Source: Fluctibacter corallii
GTDB taxonomy: Bacteria; Pseudomonadota; Gammaproteobacteria; Enterobacterales; Alteromonadaceae
DNA length: 64,000 nucleotides
Assembly (NCBI RefSeq): GCF_025751585.1
Contig: NZ_JAOWKX010000001.1
Location: forward strand, 434,259-498,258
Reading direction: 5' to 3'
Within the stretch, counting starts at the first letter, position 1; each line of letters starts with the position of its first letter. The notes beneath the pieces are model-generated. The model saw nothing but the letters and a program-made list of their open reading frames with translations. It searched no databases and had not been told where the DNA came from. A program made the position numbers and the translations under genes. Below, in pieces: positions 38,113 to 47,207 of this stretch.

Positions 38113-38670
38113 ATGCAAAGTTTTGAAAACCACTTGCTCATCGCCATGCCAAGTATGGAAGATCCGTACTTTGAGCGCACCGTCACCTACATTTGCGAAC
38201 ACAACGAGCAAGGCGCAATGGGACTCGTGATTAACCAGCCAATTGGTATGACGTTACGAGAACTCCTTCTTCAGGCTGATAAAGACGCGCGCGTGATAGA
38301 TGAAAAAGCTGAAAATATCGTGTTAGCGGGCGGCCCAGTCAGTCAGGATAGAGGTTTTATTTTGCACACCACTCAGCCAGGCTGGTCTTCAAGCCTCGCC
38401 TTGACCTCTGAAATCATGGTTACCACATCCAAAGATATTCTGTCTGCACTAGGCAATGAAAAAGGGCCTGATAAGGCGTTGGTCACACTGGGTTATGCCG
38501 GCTGGACAGCAGGTCAATTAGAGCAAGAACTCCAGGAAAACTCATGGCTAACCATCGAGGCTGATTTAGATATACTGTTCAACACGCCCATTCATCGAAA
38601 GTGGGAAATGGCAGTACATAAACTTGGCATTGATCCGTGGCAGTTGGCTCCAGGTGCAGGGCACGCTTGA
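38113..38670 (+). CDS. yqgE: YqgE/AlgH family protein (UPF0301)
   Basis: This 185-aa cytoplasmic protein opens with [20 protein letters not shown] and contains [13 protein letters not shown] and [15 protein letters not shown], the UPF0301 signature. In Pseudomonas the homologue AlgH was linked to alginate regulation, but its molecular role is unclear. It sits between gshB and ruvX, overlapping the latter by one base (TGATG), so translation is coupled. Confidence 0.95.
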   Translation: MQSFENHLLIAMPSMEDPYFERTVTYICEHNEQGAMGLVINQPIGMTLRELLLQADKDARVIDEKAENIVLAGGPVSQDRGFILHTTQPGWSSSLALTSEIMVTTSKDILSALGNEKGPDKALVTLGYAGWTAGQLEQELQENSWLTIEADLDILFNTPIHRKWEMAVHKLGIDPWQLAPGAGHA

Positions 38671-39092
38671 TGAGCGGACGTACATTTCTCGGATTCGATT
38701 TTGGCATGAAAAGTATTGGTATTGCCGTAGGTCAAGAAGTGACGGGCACAGCTGCACCTTTAACCGCACTAAAAGCAGACAACGGAATTCCAGATTGGGA
38801 CAAGCTCGCAGCAATATTTGAAGAATGGCAACCTCATATTGCCGTTGTGGGATTGCCGTTAAATATGGATGGCACTCATCAACAAGTCACTTTTGCGGCT
38901 AAAAAGTTTGCCAATCGATTAAATGCTAAATATCAGGTTGAAGTGGCTTTATCAGACGAGCGGCTGACCACAGTTGATGCGAAAGCGCGTCTATTTGATA
39001 TGGGCGGTTATAAAAAATTGGCTAAAGATAAAGTTGATAGTGCGTCGGCCTGCTTGATTTTAGAAAGCTGGATGGAAAGTCTCTACGATTAA
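38670..39092 (+). CDS. ruvX: Pre-16S rRNA processing nuclease / Holliday junction resolvase-like protein YqgF
   Basis: This 140-aa RNase H-fold protein takes part in 16S rRNA 5'-end maturation. The first catalytic Asp is in [16 protein letters not shown], with [20 protein letters not shown] and [12 protein letters not shown] further along giving the remaining acidic residues. ATG 38670 overlaps the yqgE stop (TGATG); an ORF start at 38637 lies inside yqgE and is not used. It is the last gene of the operon, ahead of a terminator. Confidence 0.95.
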   Translation: MSGRTFLGFDFGMKSIGIAVGQEVTGTAAPLTALKADNGIPDWDKLAAIFEEWQPHIAVVGLPLNMDGTHQQVTFAAKKFANRLNAKYQVEVALSDERLTTVDAKARLFDMGGYKKLAKDKVDSASACLILESWMESLYD

Positions 39093-39131
39093 AAAACAGC
39101 CAGCGTATACATCACGTGTTTACGCTGGCGC
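39091..39131. terminator. Bidirectional terminator between ruvX and a PEP-CTERM gene
   Basis: GCCAGCGTA (39099-39107) and TACGCTGGC (39121-39129) form a 9-bp stem. On the minus strand it is followed by a run of six T residues (39091-39096), and on the plus strand by GCTTTCATTT, so it can serve both convergent genes. Confidence 0.82.
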
Positions 39132-39158
39132 TTTCATTTGTATCTTCAGCGTGTCGTA

Positions 39159-39701
39159 TTAACGACGGCGCAGTCTCAACATCAACCCACCCAATACAAG
39201 CAGTGCAATCGCTGATGGTTCAGGCACAAACGTAATATCTGCCTGTACAGTATTACCACTGGCATCAGTCGCAAATAAACCACCTAATCCACCAAAGAAG
39301 AAAACTTCTACTTCATCTCCACCATTTACCAGAACGGTGTCAAGCCCTGTAATTACTGGCATCATGCCCGCCATTAAGGACGCAGGATCTAGTGAAAGCA
39401 CAGGAAAATCAGGGAAGTCTAAATCATCAAACATAGTGAACGTTTTGTTTCCTAGCGTCATTTGTAAAAAGAATGATGGATCCGTTGCGGCATTAACATC
39501 TCCAAAGGCATCAACATTATCGGTGTCAAACATAACGTGTCCGATGATCCCACTAAACCCCGACGCTATGCCGAATGCATTGCCCGGATCGGCAACAAGG
39601 TTGTTAACGACGATATCTTGCTTGATCAACGCAGCCTGTGATTGCATTGAAAATAATGCCACACATGCACAAAATACGATTACAGATACTTTTTTAAACA
39701 T
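39159..39701 (-). CDS. PEP-CTERM sorting domain protein
   Basis: This 180-aa exported protein has a signal peptide (SMQSQAALI near residue 23) and a minimal PEP-CTERM end, FVPEPSAIALLVLGGLML followed by RLRRR. The middle is beta-rich with no catalytic motif. Like the other two PEP-CTERM proteins here it depends on an exosortase outside this window. It is the smallest of the three and is convergent with ruvX. Confidence 0.88.
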   Translation of the reverse strand: MFKKVSVIVFCACVALFSMQSQAALIKQDIVVNNLVADPGNAFGIASGFSGIIGHVMFDTDNVDAFGDVNAATDPSFFLQMTLGNKTFTMFDDLDFPDFPVLSLDPASLMAGMMPVITGLDTVLVNGGDEVEVFFFGGLGGLFATDASGNTVQADITFVPEPSAIALLVLGGLMLRLRRR

Positions 39702-39747
39702 GATTTATTCCTTATTTACGTCTTACTTTATTTTTCTTTTCCGTAGG

Positions 39748-39772
39748 TAAAGGGGAACAGTGTTCCCCTTAA
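39748..39772 (-). terminator. Terminator of the S8 protease gene
   Basis: On the minus strand AAGGGGAACA and TGTTCCCCTT form a 10-bp stem (39761-39770 with 39750-39759) followed by a short T tract just past the protease stop. Confidence 0.65.
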
Positions 39773-39778
39773 GCCAAA

Positions 39779-42700
39779 CTACTCCGGAGTCACTTCTAAC
39801 ACAGTGAACCCAATTTCTTCACCTTCGCCATTGGTGAATGAAATTGCGCCCAAATAGTGACGCCCAGCTTCTAGATCTTTCATGTTCGCGTAAGCTGTGG
39901 TTGTGCGCCCTTGGCGTGCTGTAGAACGTGCACGAATGCTCAAATTGCTCATTTGTGCATCAACATTGAAGACATTCAATGTATAAGGCAGCTCTGTCGC
40001 ACCATTTAGATCCCAACCATGAATGTAAACACGATAGTGAGTACCACCAGCAAGATCATTCAACGGCTCAGGGTTGAAGAACGTTACCTCTTCGTCAGAT
40101 GAACTATTTGCTGAACTCCCAACCTGCTCGGAGCAGTCACCTTCTACACACTTGAATACAAAGATGTCTAAGTCTGCAGCTGTATCGCTAAGTTGATTAG
40201 TATGAAGTGATACGCGGAAGATTTTTTCACCCGGAGCCACAGTAATGTCATGAACACCAAGCTCAGGTTCACCCGCATTAAAATCGCTGTCAGGATCTTG
40301 GCCAACAACACCAGGTTGTAATTCGCTTGCCATTCCATGCCCTTGCGCATTTAACGTACCGTTGTAGTCTGGCGTAATCGGTACTGCAAGGCGCAATGTT
40401 GAAGCCGTTGCCTGGGCACTCACTTCTGCAGGAGCGTCAAGTAGAGGTGGCGTTACTGCGCGAACCGCAATTGGACTGCGGACACTATGGGTAGTGTTTT
40501 CCCATGTAATAGAGCCAAACTTCCACGCATCGATAACAACATTGTCGTTATGAGTCATCTCAAGCGCATACGCAATTCGGCCATTCGCAGGCACAGTCAT
40601 GGTTGTGGAAGGAACAAATGATTCGCCATCATAAACATAAACCGTCACATCAATTCCTTCTGGCGCTACCACGTTCGCATTGTAGGTCGCTTCTGTTCCC
40701 GTTACATCAGTAACAAATCGTACGATAAATTCTGGCTTGCCTAGCTCGTCAGCACCAATTGACGGATGGTTATATTCACTGCCACCAGCATATCCAAACC
40801 CTTCAACAAACGCACAGGTTCCTGCACCATAGATAGATTCAAATAACGCTCTTTCGTCGGCCTTGCCACACACAAACGCATAGTAGTCTGCCCAAAATGC
40901 ATCATAAACAAACCCAGGATCCGTCATTTTAGTAGGAACAACATGACCAGCACCGTAATCAAACGGATCAGCAGGTGTTGTGCCATCCTCTTTTACCACA
41001 TTCTGACGCGCAGTTGTCATCATAGCTGACATCATCATTGCAGGTGTCCAGTCGGGATGCGCTTCTTTAATAAGGGCAGCCAAACCTGCAATATGCGGAC
41101 TAGACATAGACGTTCCTTGCAAATACGCAAAGTTAGATGCATCAGGTGCAGCGGCTAATATCTGAACGCCCGGCGCTGTGATATCTGGCACAATTAAATC
41201 GCCCACAGCCAAGCTTGGCCCACGTGAACTGAAGTTTGCCATAATATTACCCACGACAGGCTTGGTTTTAACAATAGATGCGGTCAAAGTTGCTGACACT
41301 GTCGTTCCGCCATTAAGATCTGCTTCTAATGTTGAGCCATTGTTGTTGCCCACCATAACGGCAGGAATAGCGATTGGTGAAGTAGGTGTTCCGCCCATTG
41401 AAAATGGTGCGCCATTTGGCACATTGTTAAATACGACAGCGGCCATGGCACCCGCGGCTTCTGCATTCGCCACTTTTACAGTAAAGGCACAGCCACCACG
41501 TTTAATTAATGCCACTTTACCCGTTAGATCATTATCCAGTGAAGTACAGGCATCGAGAGGCGATGCTAGCATCAACTCGCCAGACTTATCACCTGTCTCA
41601 GTCAAACGCGGAGTAAAACCCGCTTCATCGGCAATTAGCTCTTCTCCAGAAAGGCTACCACCGGTAACAGGCATGCCGAGTGCCGGTACTGCACCTTCGT
41701 ATGTTGACGCTGCAACATTCATAACCCACGGTACGGGTTTAGAGACAGTGCCTGGGCCAGGGCCATCATTACCAGCAGAACCAGCAACAAATACGCCCGC
41801 ATCAGCGGCATCTAGAAATGCAACAGAGGCGCTGTCTAGCAATTGGCTAAGTTGGCCGCTAATTGAAAAATTGAGTACATCTACGCCATCTTCTACTGCC
41901 GCTTCAATCGCAGCAAATGAGTCTCCATTAAAACAGCCCGCTGGGCGGTTTGAGAAGTCCCAACACACTTTATAAGCCGCAAGTCGCGCTCGAGGTGCCA
42001 TACCACGAGTTGGGCCAGCATCTACATTGTTAATGAGCGCTTGAGGAAGCATGTTTCCGACAGCTGTTCCCGCTACGTGAGAGCCATGACCATCAACGTC
42101 TCTTGGTGACATAAACTCATAAGATGCAAATTCACCAGCTTGCGCCGCTGTTGCATTAAAGTACTTTGCACCGATAAGTTTGTTGTTACAGCTAAACGTT
42201 GTATCTTCATCTACAACACAGCTACCATTCCAGCCTAATTCACTTGGGTCAGAAAACCCCTCTCCAGCGAAACTAGGGTGATCAGGATTGATCCCAGAAT
42301 CTATGATGCCGACAATGACACCTTCACCTTTATACATATCATGCACACCGCCAGCAGGGCCTGTTAACCCCAAAAAGGTAGGTGTGTTTGCAGTATCTGG
42401 CGTCATTGCCTCATCTTCCCAAACCACTGCGACATCTGGATGACTACGAAGTGCCTTAACCTGTGTACTTGTTAGGGCCACAGAAAAACCATTAAATGTG
42501 TGACCATAGTGATACAACACTTCACCACCACCCACAGCAGCCACCACTTCACGCTGCTTATTTCGCAACGTGTTGAGATAGTGTTGACTCGCAGGAGATT
42601 GAGCGTCATAGCGGCCGCTTGGCTGTCGGTACTTTGCTCGTTCTTCCAAAGAATCCAAATCGACACTGTGGCGAATTCCGGATTTTCCTTTTAATTGAAC

Positions 42701-42841
42701 AATATAAAGGCCTTTTTGACCTGAGCTTGTATCTTTAATAGCTTGAGTGCTATCAGTATTTGCGGGAGCAGAGACTGCAGGTAGGGTAAGCATTAAGCTT
42801 CCAGCTAATACGCCAGCAGTTGCCTTCAAGTAATAATTCAT
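39779..42841 (-). CDS. Secreted subtilisin-like S8 serine protease with PA domain
   Basis: This 1020-aa exported protease has a signal peptide (ALPAVSA-type site near 25) and an inhibitor I9 prodomain (about 40-140). The catalytic triad is complete: Asp in GVIVGIIDSGINPDHPSF, His in DVDGHGSHVAGTAVGN and Ser in LQGTSMSSPHIAGL. A PA domain is inserted between His and Ser (KVALIKRGGCAFTVKVANAE). The C-terminal third is fibronectin-like and ends with a pre-peptidase-like beta domain. ATG 42841 has AAGGAAG seven bases upstream, better than 42889. Probably an extracellular enzyme for protein nutrition. Confidence 0.93.
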   Translation of the reverse strand: MNYYLKATAGVLAGSLMLTLPAVSAPANTDSTQAIKDTSSGQKGLYIVQLKGKSGIRHSVDLDSLEERAKYRQPSGRYDAQSPASQHYLNTLRNKQREVVAAVGGGEVLYHYGHTFNGFSVALTSTQVKALRSHPDVAVVWEDEAMTPDTANTPTFLGLTGPAGGVHDMYKGEGVIVGIIDSGINPDHPSFAGEGFSDPSELGWNGSCVVDEDTTFSCNNKLIGAKYFNATAAQAGEFASYEFMSPRDVDGHGSHVAGTAVGNMLPQALINNVDAGPTRGMAPRARLAAYKVCWDFSNRPAGCFNGDSFAAIEAAVEDGVDVLNFSISGQLSQLLDSASVAFLDAADAGVFVAGSAGNDGPGPGTVSKPVPWVMNVAASTYEGAVPALGMPVTGGSLSGEELIADEAGFTPRLTETGDKSGELMLASPLDACTSLDNDLTGKVALIKRGGCAFTVKVANAEAAGAMAAVVFNNVPNGAPFSMGGTPTSPIAIPAVMVGNNNGSTLEADLNGGTTVSATLTASIVKTKPVVGNIMANFSSRGPSLAVGDLIVPDITAPGVQILAAAPDASNFAYLQGTSMSSPHIAGLAALIKEAHPDWTPAMMMSAMMTTARQNVVKEDGTTPADPFDYGAGHVVPTKMTDPGFVYDAFWADYYAFVCGKADERALFESIYGAGTCAFVEGFGYAGGSEYNHPSIGADELGKPEFIVRFVTDVTGTEATYNANVVAPEGIDVTVYVYDGESFVPSTTMTVPANGRIAYALEMTHNDNVVIDAWKFGSITWENTTHSVRSPIAVRAVTPPLLDAPAEVSAQATASTLRLAVPITPDYNGTLNAQGHGMASELQPGVVGQDPDSDFNAGEPELGVHDITVAPGEKIFRVSLHTNQLSDTAADLDIFVFKCVEGDCSEQVGSSANSSSDEEVTFFNPEPLNDLAGGTHYRVYIHGWDLNGATELPYTLNVFNVDAQMSNLSIRARSTARQGRTTTAYANMKDLEAGRHYLGAISFTNGEGEEIGFTVLEVTPE

Positions 42842-43140
42842 TCTTGCTTCCTTTTTTGTAGTTTTACCCACATCAAGAAGGAACAACAAAAGAAAACATT
42901 TTCGCAGAAACGAAAAACTGCAGCCTCTTTTTCACTAAGGTTGATGCAATGCTGGAATGAGCAAAAAATATACCCAAACAGAAGAAAGTAAAATAAAACA
43001 TTGAAATACAATGAGTTATAAACTTTTAGATGTGAAATGGATAGGCTCTATGTAAAGAGATTGTAAAAATACCTGACATTTTTTAACGATAGGATATAAA
43101 AAAGGTGGCTTTCGCCACCTTCAGCAACAAATATTGGAGA
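42842..43140. other. Upstream region of the S8 protease
   Basis: About 300 bp, AT-rich, containing the protease promoter region on the minus strand and the terminator at 43098-43121 for the next gene upstream. No other feature is seen. Confidence 0.55.
43098..43121 (-). terminator. Terminator of the glycosyltransferase/secreted protein operon
   Basis: On the minus strand AAGGTGGC and GCCACCTT form an 8-bp stem followed by six T residues, 20 bp past the stop at 43141. Confidence 0.9.
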
Positions 43141-43797
43141 TTATTCTCCTAGAACGAAATTACATCCCGCCCATATATATTCATTCTTATTCCAGTACAC
43201 TTGGGCTCTTACATCACCTTGCCCTAAGTTGTTGTACCAAATCCCTGTGAATGTACCCAACCATTCTTCAGACTCTTGATACGCTCTAATAGTACTTGGC
43301 AATTTGCCATTCACTTGAGGATCATCAAATAATCTCAACACAAACGCACCATTAATATTTTTATATCCGGTACCTATAATCGTATCTTTGTAGGGGGCAA
43401 ACTGTGTATTTGCCTGCGCGATAATTGTTTTTCCATGTGCTTTAACACACATCGTATCAAAAATGGTATTTCCGAACTCGATTTGTCCATCTCGATTAAA
43501 GTCACGTTCGATAATATAAACACCATACTCAGTTTTTTCTGCAAGACAGCTTCCTAGCGAATTATTTGCACTCATACTGTCACCAGCTCCAAAACTATCT
43601 CCGGCACCAGAGGAGTCGCATGCGCCAAAACTATCGTTTGAATTACCTTTGTCAATAATAATAGATTTCCCCATCTCTATTGACATTGGAGCTTCGATAG
43701 ATTGTTCGGCGTAAGCGTTCTCTATCTTTGACACTGTAGTCATCGAGACAAGAGTAAGCGCAGCTACAGGCACTGCTGATTTAACGTTAAATTTCAT
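43141..43797 (-). CDS. Secreted protein with DSFGAG hexapeptide repeats
   Basis: This 218-aa protein has a signal peptide (AYAEQ near residue 31). Residues 55-84 are five hexapeptide repeats of the form DSFGAC, DSSGAG, DSFGAG, DSMSAN, NSLGSC. Residues 99-108 (DFNRDGQIEF) form a single EF-hand/dockerin-like calcium loop, and a C-terminal beta domain follows (WYNNLGQGDVRAQVYW). Three to four Cys could form disulfides. The ATG is 1 bp after the stop of the Maf-like glycosyltransferase gene with AAGGAATG upstream, so they are co-transcribed. I recognise no family. Confidence 0.7.
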   Translation of the reverse strand: MKFNVKSAVPVAALTLVSMTTVSKIENAYAEQSIEAPMSIEMGKSIIIDKGNSNDSFGACDSSGAGDSFGAGDSMSANNSLGSCLAEKTEYGVYIIERDFNRDGQIEFGNTIFDTMCVKAHGKTIIAQANTQFAPYKDTIIGTGYKNINGAFVLRLFDDPQVNGKLPSTIRAYQESEEWLGTFTGIWYNNLGQGDVRAQVYWNKNEYIWAGCNFVLGE

Positions 43798-43798
43798 T

Positions 43799-45673
43799 TC
43801 ACATTCCTTTTGTTAACGTTGCTAAATTCGAATAAATACTGTTAAACAACTTTTTCAATTCAAGGGCTGCCCCCTTGAGATACATATCTACTTCAGATAT
43901 AGATAAACGGTTAATATGTCCTTCAATCGTCATGAGAACATATTTAAATACTCCCGATAGCAATAGATGACTATTGATATTTCCACTCAATTCATTCTTT
44001 TTGAGGTTGAGATAGTTTAGTAACTGTTTATCAGAGACCATATCCAAGCCATCTAACAATTCCTTTAAGAACTTTAATTCATTTTCAAGAAAATGACCTA
44101 ATTTATTATCACATTTGACCTCAACCAAACTTGGATCATCAATTAGTAACTGAATTTTTTCTCTTCTAATATCATCTTTCAGCTGTGAGTGTAGATCCTG
44201 AATTTCATAATACGATGTTCCTTTTATAGAAGCGCCATCGGAACAATTGTAAAATTTTTTATTTCGATTTCTATCAATTAATTGCTCCATAGATGCTCTT
44301 GCCATTCGGAATATTCTCGTAGTATAGAATACTCTACCATCGTTCCCTATTTCGGATCGTTGTTCCTTGAGCGTTACTTTTGATAAACATTCTTGGCTAT
44401 CATAATAATCAGAATTAGAGGAATGATGCTTATTTTGATCATAAAAACCATAGTCACAACCAACTAAAAAGAAGCTCTCAAAACCCATATTTAAACATGC
44501 AGAGACGGCAAAATTTGTCACTGTTGGGTTACAATACTTTAGAGTGGCTAATTCCCGATTAGCAATAGAATTTAAGTAGTAACTACCTAAGTCATTATGT
44601 TTACAAAACATTACTTTATGAGTAAATTTTTCCGTAATTTCTGGTGATACGGTATTTAATGCCAGTAACGTTGTTGTGTCACATAGTGAAGGTGTAAACC
44701 ATTTTTTTTGAACATGAACAGTAAAAAGGCTCCGTTCCATTTCAGCGTGAAAATGGGGAGTGATTCCTGCACGCACTAACGCACCTACCGACGTACCACA
44801 ACTTACTATAATGACTTTATTTTCTAAAGACTTTAGCTGCCCTATTTGCTTGTCAAGCGATGGGCCATTACCGACGATAACAACAGGCTTATTAAGAAGC
44901 TCCGATTGGATATTTGACTGTGTTTTGCTGTAGAACTTCCCTATTTTTGTATTTTTATATGAGTGTTCAACACCAATTACTTCGTCATCATAAAAACCCC
45001 AAGCCGAAACCCAGCCGTCTCTTAGCTCTCTGAAGTTATTATAAATATAATCAAACAGTTCCGTTTCATAATGTCTGAATACTGTCACTTCAGATAAAAA
45101 ACCTTCTCCCAACTTATCTAATAAACTATTCATCATTTCATTAAAATGGGAGATTGAATTAGGTTGGAGCAATACGAGCCTTCCTCCCTTGTCGATACAA
45201 CTATTGTTAAGTTCCTCAATATCGACGTGATGCAAAAAGTGAAAAAGCATCTCACTGGAAGGTTCAACAATGATAACATTTTTGAAACGCTGCCAATCAT
45301 TAAGCGATTCGATAAACAACCCTAAACCAGTACCGAGTATAAATAAATTTGATTGAGTAGGCCTTCCTGCTTCTTGGTAATTTAGAGATAGTGCTAAGTC
45401 GTTTAAACCATTAATCGCGATTTGGTGAAACCACGTATTTCCTTGCTTAGATTGATACTTCAAAGAAAAATGCATTGGGTGTTGAAAAAAAAAGTCAACT
45501 TGTTGACATGATGCAGATCTTGCGTTCCCTCCATAAAAAGACTCGCCATGAATAATAAGATCTAAACCATTTTTAGACGATTTAATTTTTTTAGGTTTAA
45601 GCCTACGAAGTTTGTTATAAAGTGGCTTTTGAAATGTTCGAAGAAAATTTAAATTCTTCTTGAAGAGCGCCAT
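43799..45673 (-). CDS. Maf-like glycosyltransferase (DUF115/MptE-like)
   Basis: This 624-aa cytoplasmic protein has the DUF115 core: NKPVVIVGNGPSLDKQIGQL, VIIVSCGTSVGALVRAGITP and HFHAEMER (about residues 260-315), preceded by a Rossmann-like N-terminal region with LFILGTGLGLFIESL. Motility accessory factor (Maf) proteins of this family transfer nonulosonic acids to Ser/Thr of flagellins. No flagellar or nonulosonic-acid gene is near. The gene is visibly AT-richer than its neighbours, hinting at transfer. A 1-bp gap links it to a secreted Ser-repeat protein. Target and donor are unknown. Confidence 0.85.
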   Translation of the reverse strand: MALFKKNLNFLRTFQKPLYNKLRRLKPKKIKSSKNGLDLIIHGESFYGGNARSASCQQVDFFFQHPMHFSLKYQSKQGNTWFHQIAINGLNDLALSLNYQEAGRPTQSNLFILGTGLGLFIESLNDWQRFKNVIIVEPSSEMLFHFLHHVDIEELNNSCIDKGGRLVLLQPNSISHFNEMMNSLLDKLGEGFLSEVTVFRHYETELFDYIYNNFRELRDGWVSAWGFYDDEVIGVEHSYKNTKIGKFYSKTQSNIQSELLNKPVVIVGNGPSLDKQIGQLKSLENKVIIVSCGTSVGALVRAGITPHFHAEMERSLFTVHVQKKWFTPSLCDTTTLLALNTVSPEITEKFTHKVMFCKHNDLGSYYLNSIANRELATLKYCNPTVTNFAVSACLNMGFESFFLVGCDYGFYDQNKHHSSNSDYYDSQECLSKVTLKEQRSEIGNDGRVFYTTRIFRMARASMEQLIDRNRNKKFYNCSDGASIKGTSYYEIQDLHSQLKDDIRREKIQLLIDDPSLVEVKCDNKLGHFLENELKFLKELLDGLDMVSDKQLLNYLNLKKNELSGNINSHLLLSGVFKYVLMTIEGHINRLSISEVDMYLKGAALELKKLFNSIYSNLATLTKGM

Positions 45674-45766
45674 ACTTAAATCCCTTTACTACTTAACTTA
45701 GAATTTAGCCATTATTAGTAATAACACACTATCTAACCGCAAAGCGTTATTTAATTCAATCCATAC

Positions 45767-46081
45767 TTATTTTTTTTCATTTCCACACTGCCAACATATG
45801 TCAAAGTTTGCTTCATTTTGCTCTTCGCATTTAGAACAAACCCAAGATACTCCACTATTATATTCTTCGGAAACATGAATTTGCTTCAGTAAAGCCTGCG
45901 CACGCGGTAGCCATTGAGAGTCACTCAGCCAGACTTCTGGCTGAGTATCAAAGGGCGCGAGCTCTCCCATTCCCCCAATCGCATATTCGTTTTTGATAAA
46001 ACAAGGTATTCCTGCTGCATCAAGCACATCTTTGGCTTGGTACACCATAAAGCGATCATGATGAGAAAACACACGTCTCAC
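45767..46081 (-). CDS. DUF2007 protein with C-terminal zinc ribbon
   Basis: This 104-aa cytoplasmic protein has an N-terminal DUF2007 (putative signal-transducing) domain with FMVYQAKDVLDAAGIPCFIK and a C-terminal CxxC...CxxC pair (VCSKCEEQNEANFDICWQCG), a zinc-ribbon-like tail. GTG 46081 fits the family start and lies just beyond the pilU stop; a longer TTG start at 46099 would overlap pilU. Function unknown. It is probably co-transcribed with pilU. Confidence 0.78.
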   Translation of the reverse strand: MRRVFSHHDRFMVYQAKDVLDAAGIPCFIKNEYAIGGMGELAPFDTQPEVWLSDSQWLPRAQALLKQIHVSEEYNSGVSWVCSKCEEQNEANFDICWQCGNEKK

Positions 46082-46085
46082 TCTA

Positions 46086-47195
46086 CTAATCCATATCAAT
46101 TGACACGTTAGAAAGTGAGCCTAGGCTATTACCTTCATCTGTATCTAACTTAACCATAAGACGCAGATCATTAGGTGAGTCGGCATGATGGAGAGCATCA
46201 TCTAACGATATACGATCCTGTTTGTACAACTCGTACAACGCCATATCGAAGCTTTGCATGCCCATCTCTTTGCCTTTCTTCATCGCTTCTTTTAACCCGC
46301 CTATTTCTCCTCGCTGAATCATATCCTGAACCAGAGGAGAATTGAGCAAAATCTCAATCGCTGCGACACGTCCATTGCCATCTTTGGTTGGCACTAGTTG
46401 TTGTGCCACTATAGCGCGCAGATTCAAGCTCAAATCATAACGAAGCTTGTCATGTAAATTGGGGGGTGCTAAATGCATGATCCGCTCAATCGCCTGATTC
46501 GCATTGTTGGCGTGCAGTGTGGCCACACATAAATGCCCCGTATCAGCGAATGACATGGCATATTCCATGGTTTCCATCGAACGAATCTCACCAATAAGAA
46601 TAACGTCTGGCGCCTGGCGCAGTGAGCTCTTTAATGCATCATCAAACGACAACGTATCAATGCCCACTTCTCGCTGTGTTACTACACACCCAGCATGTTC
46701 GTGCACAAATTCAATTGGGTCTTCGATTGTCAGAATATGGCCTTTCGAGTTTTGATTTCGATGACCTAACAATGCAGCCAACGAGGTGGATTTACCCGTG
46801 CCTGTTGCACCAACAAATAGCAGCAAGCCACGCTTGGCCATAATGACCTTCTTCAGAATATCTGGTAACCCCAAGTCATCAGCATTAGGGATTTTGGTCA
46901 CAATACGGCGCACCACCATCCCAGCAAGATCTCGCTGCCAGAATGCACTGCAACGAAAACGTCCAATGCCCTCTCGGGCTATGGCGAAATTACATTCTTT
47001 ACTCTCAGTAAATTCGGCTTTTTGTTTCTCGTTCATCGCGCTATGCACAAGTTGAAGTGCGTCTTCAGCTTGTAGCTTACTGTCAGACAACGGGGTCATC
47101 TGGCCATTAATCTTAGCACTTACAGGCATGCCTACCGTTACGAACAAATCTGAGGCATTTTTCTCTGCCATTATGTTTAAGAAGTGATCTAACAT
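46086..47195 (-). CDS. pilU: Type IV pilus retraction ATPase PilU
   Basis: This 369-aa hexameric ATPase assists PilT in type IV pilus retraction. The Walker A is VGATGTGKSTSLAALLG near residue 131, the Asp box region is TIEDPIEFVHEHAGC, and Walker B is PDVILIGEIRSMETMEYAMS. The C-terminal extension and VATLHANNANQAIERIMHL are PilU-like compared with PilT. It lies 12 bp downstream of pilT on the same strand. Confidence 0.95.
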   Translation of the reverse strand: MLDHFLNIMAEKNASDLFVTVGMPVSAKINGQMTPLSDSKLQAEDALQLVHSAMNEKQKAEFTESKECNFAIAREGIGRFRCSAFWQRDLAGMVVRRIVTKIPNADDLGLPDILKKVIMAKRGLLLFVGATGTGKSTSLAALLGHRNQNSKGHILTIEDPIEFVHEHAGCVVTQREVGIDTLSFDDALKSSLRQAPDVILIGEIRSMETMEYAMSFADTGHLCVATLHANNANQAIERIMHLAPPNLHDKLRYDLSLNLRAIVAQQLVPTKDGNGRVAAIEILLNSPLVQDMIQRGEIGGLKEAMKKGKEMGMQSFDMALYELYKQDRISLDDALHHADSPNDLRLMVKLDTDEGNSLGSLSNVSIDMD

Positions 47196-47207
47196 AATCT
47201 TCTCCTC

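Noticed and set aside
41178..41975. 265-aa plus-strand ORF antisense to the S8 protease
   Set aside because: It is a low-complexity Ala/Ser/Thr/Pro shadow frame of a well-supported protease gene.
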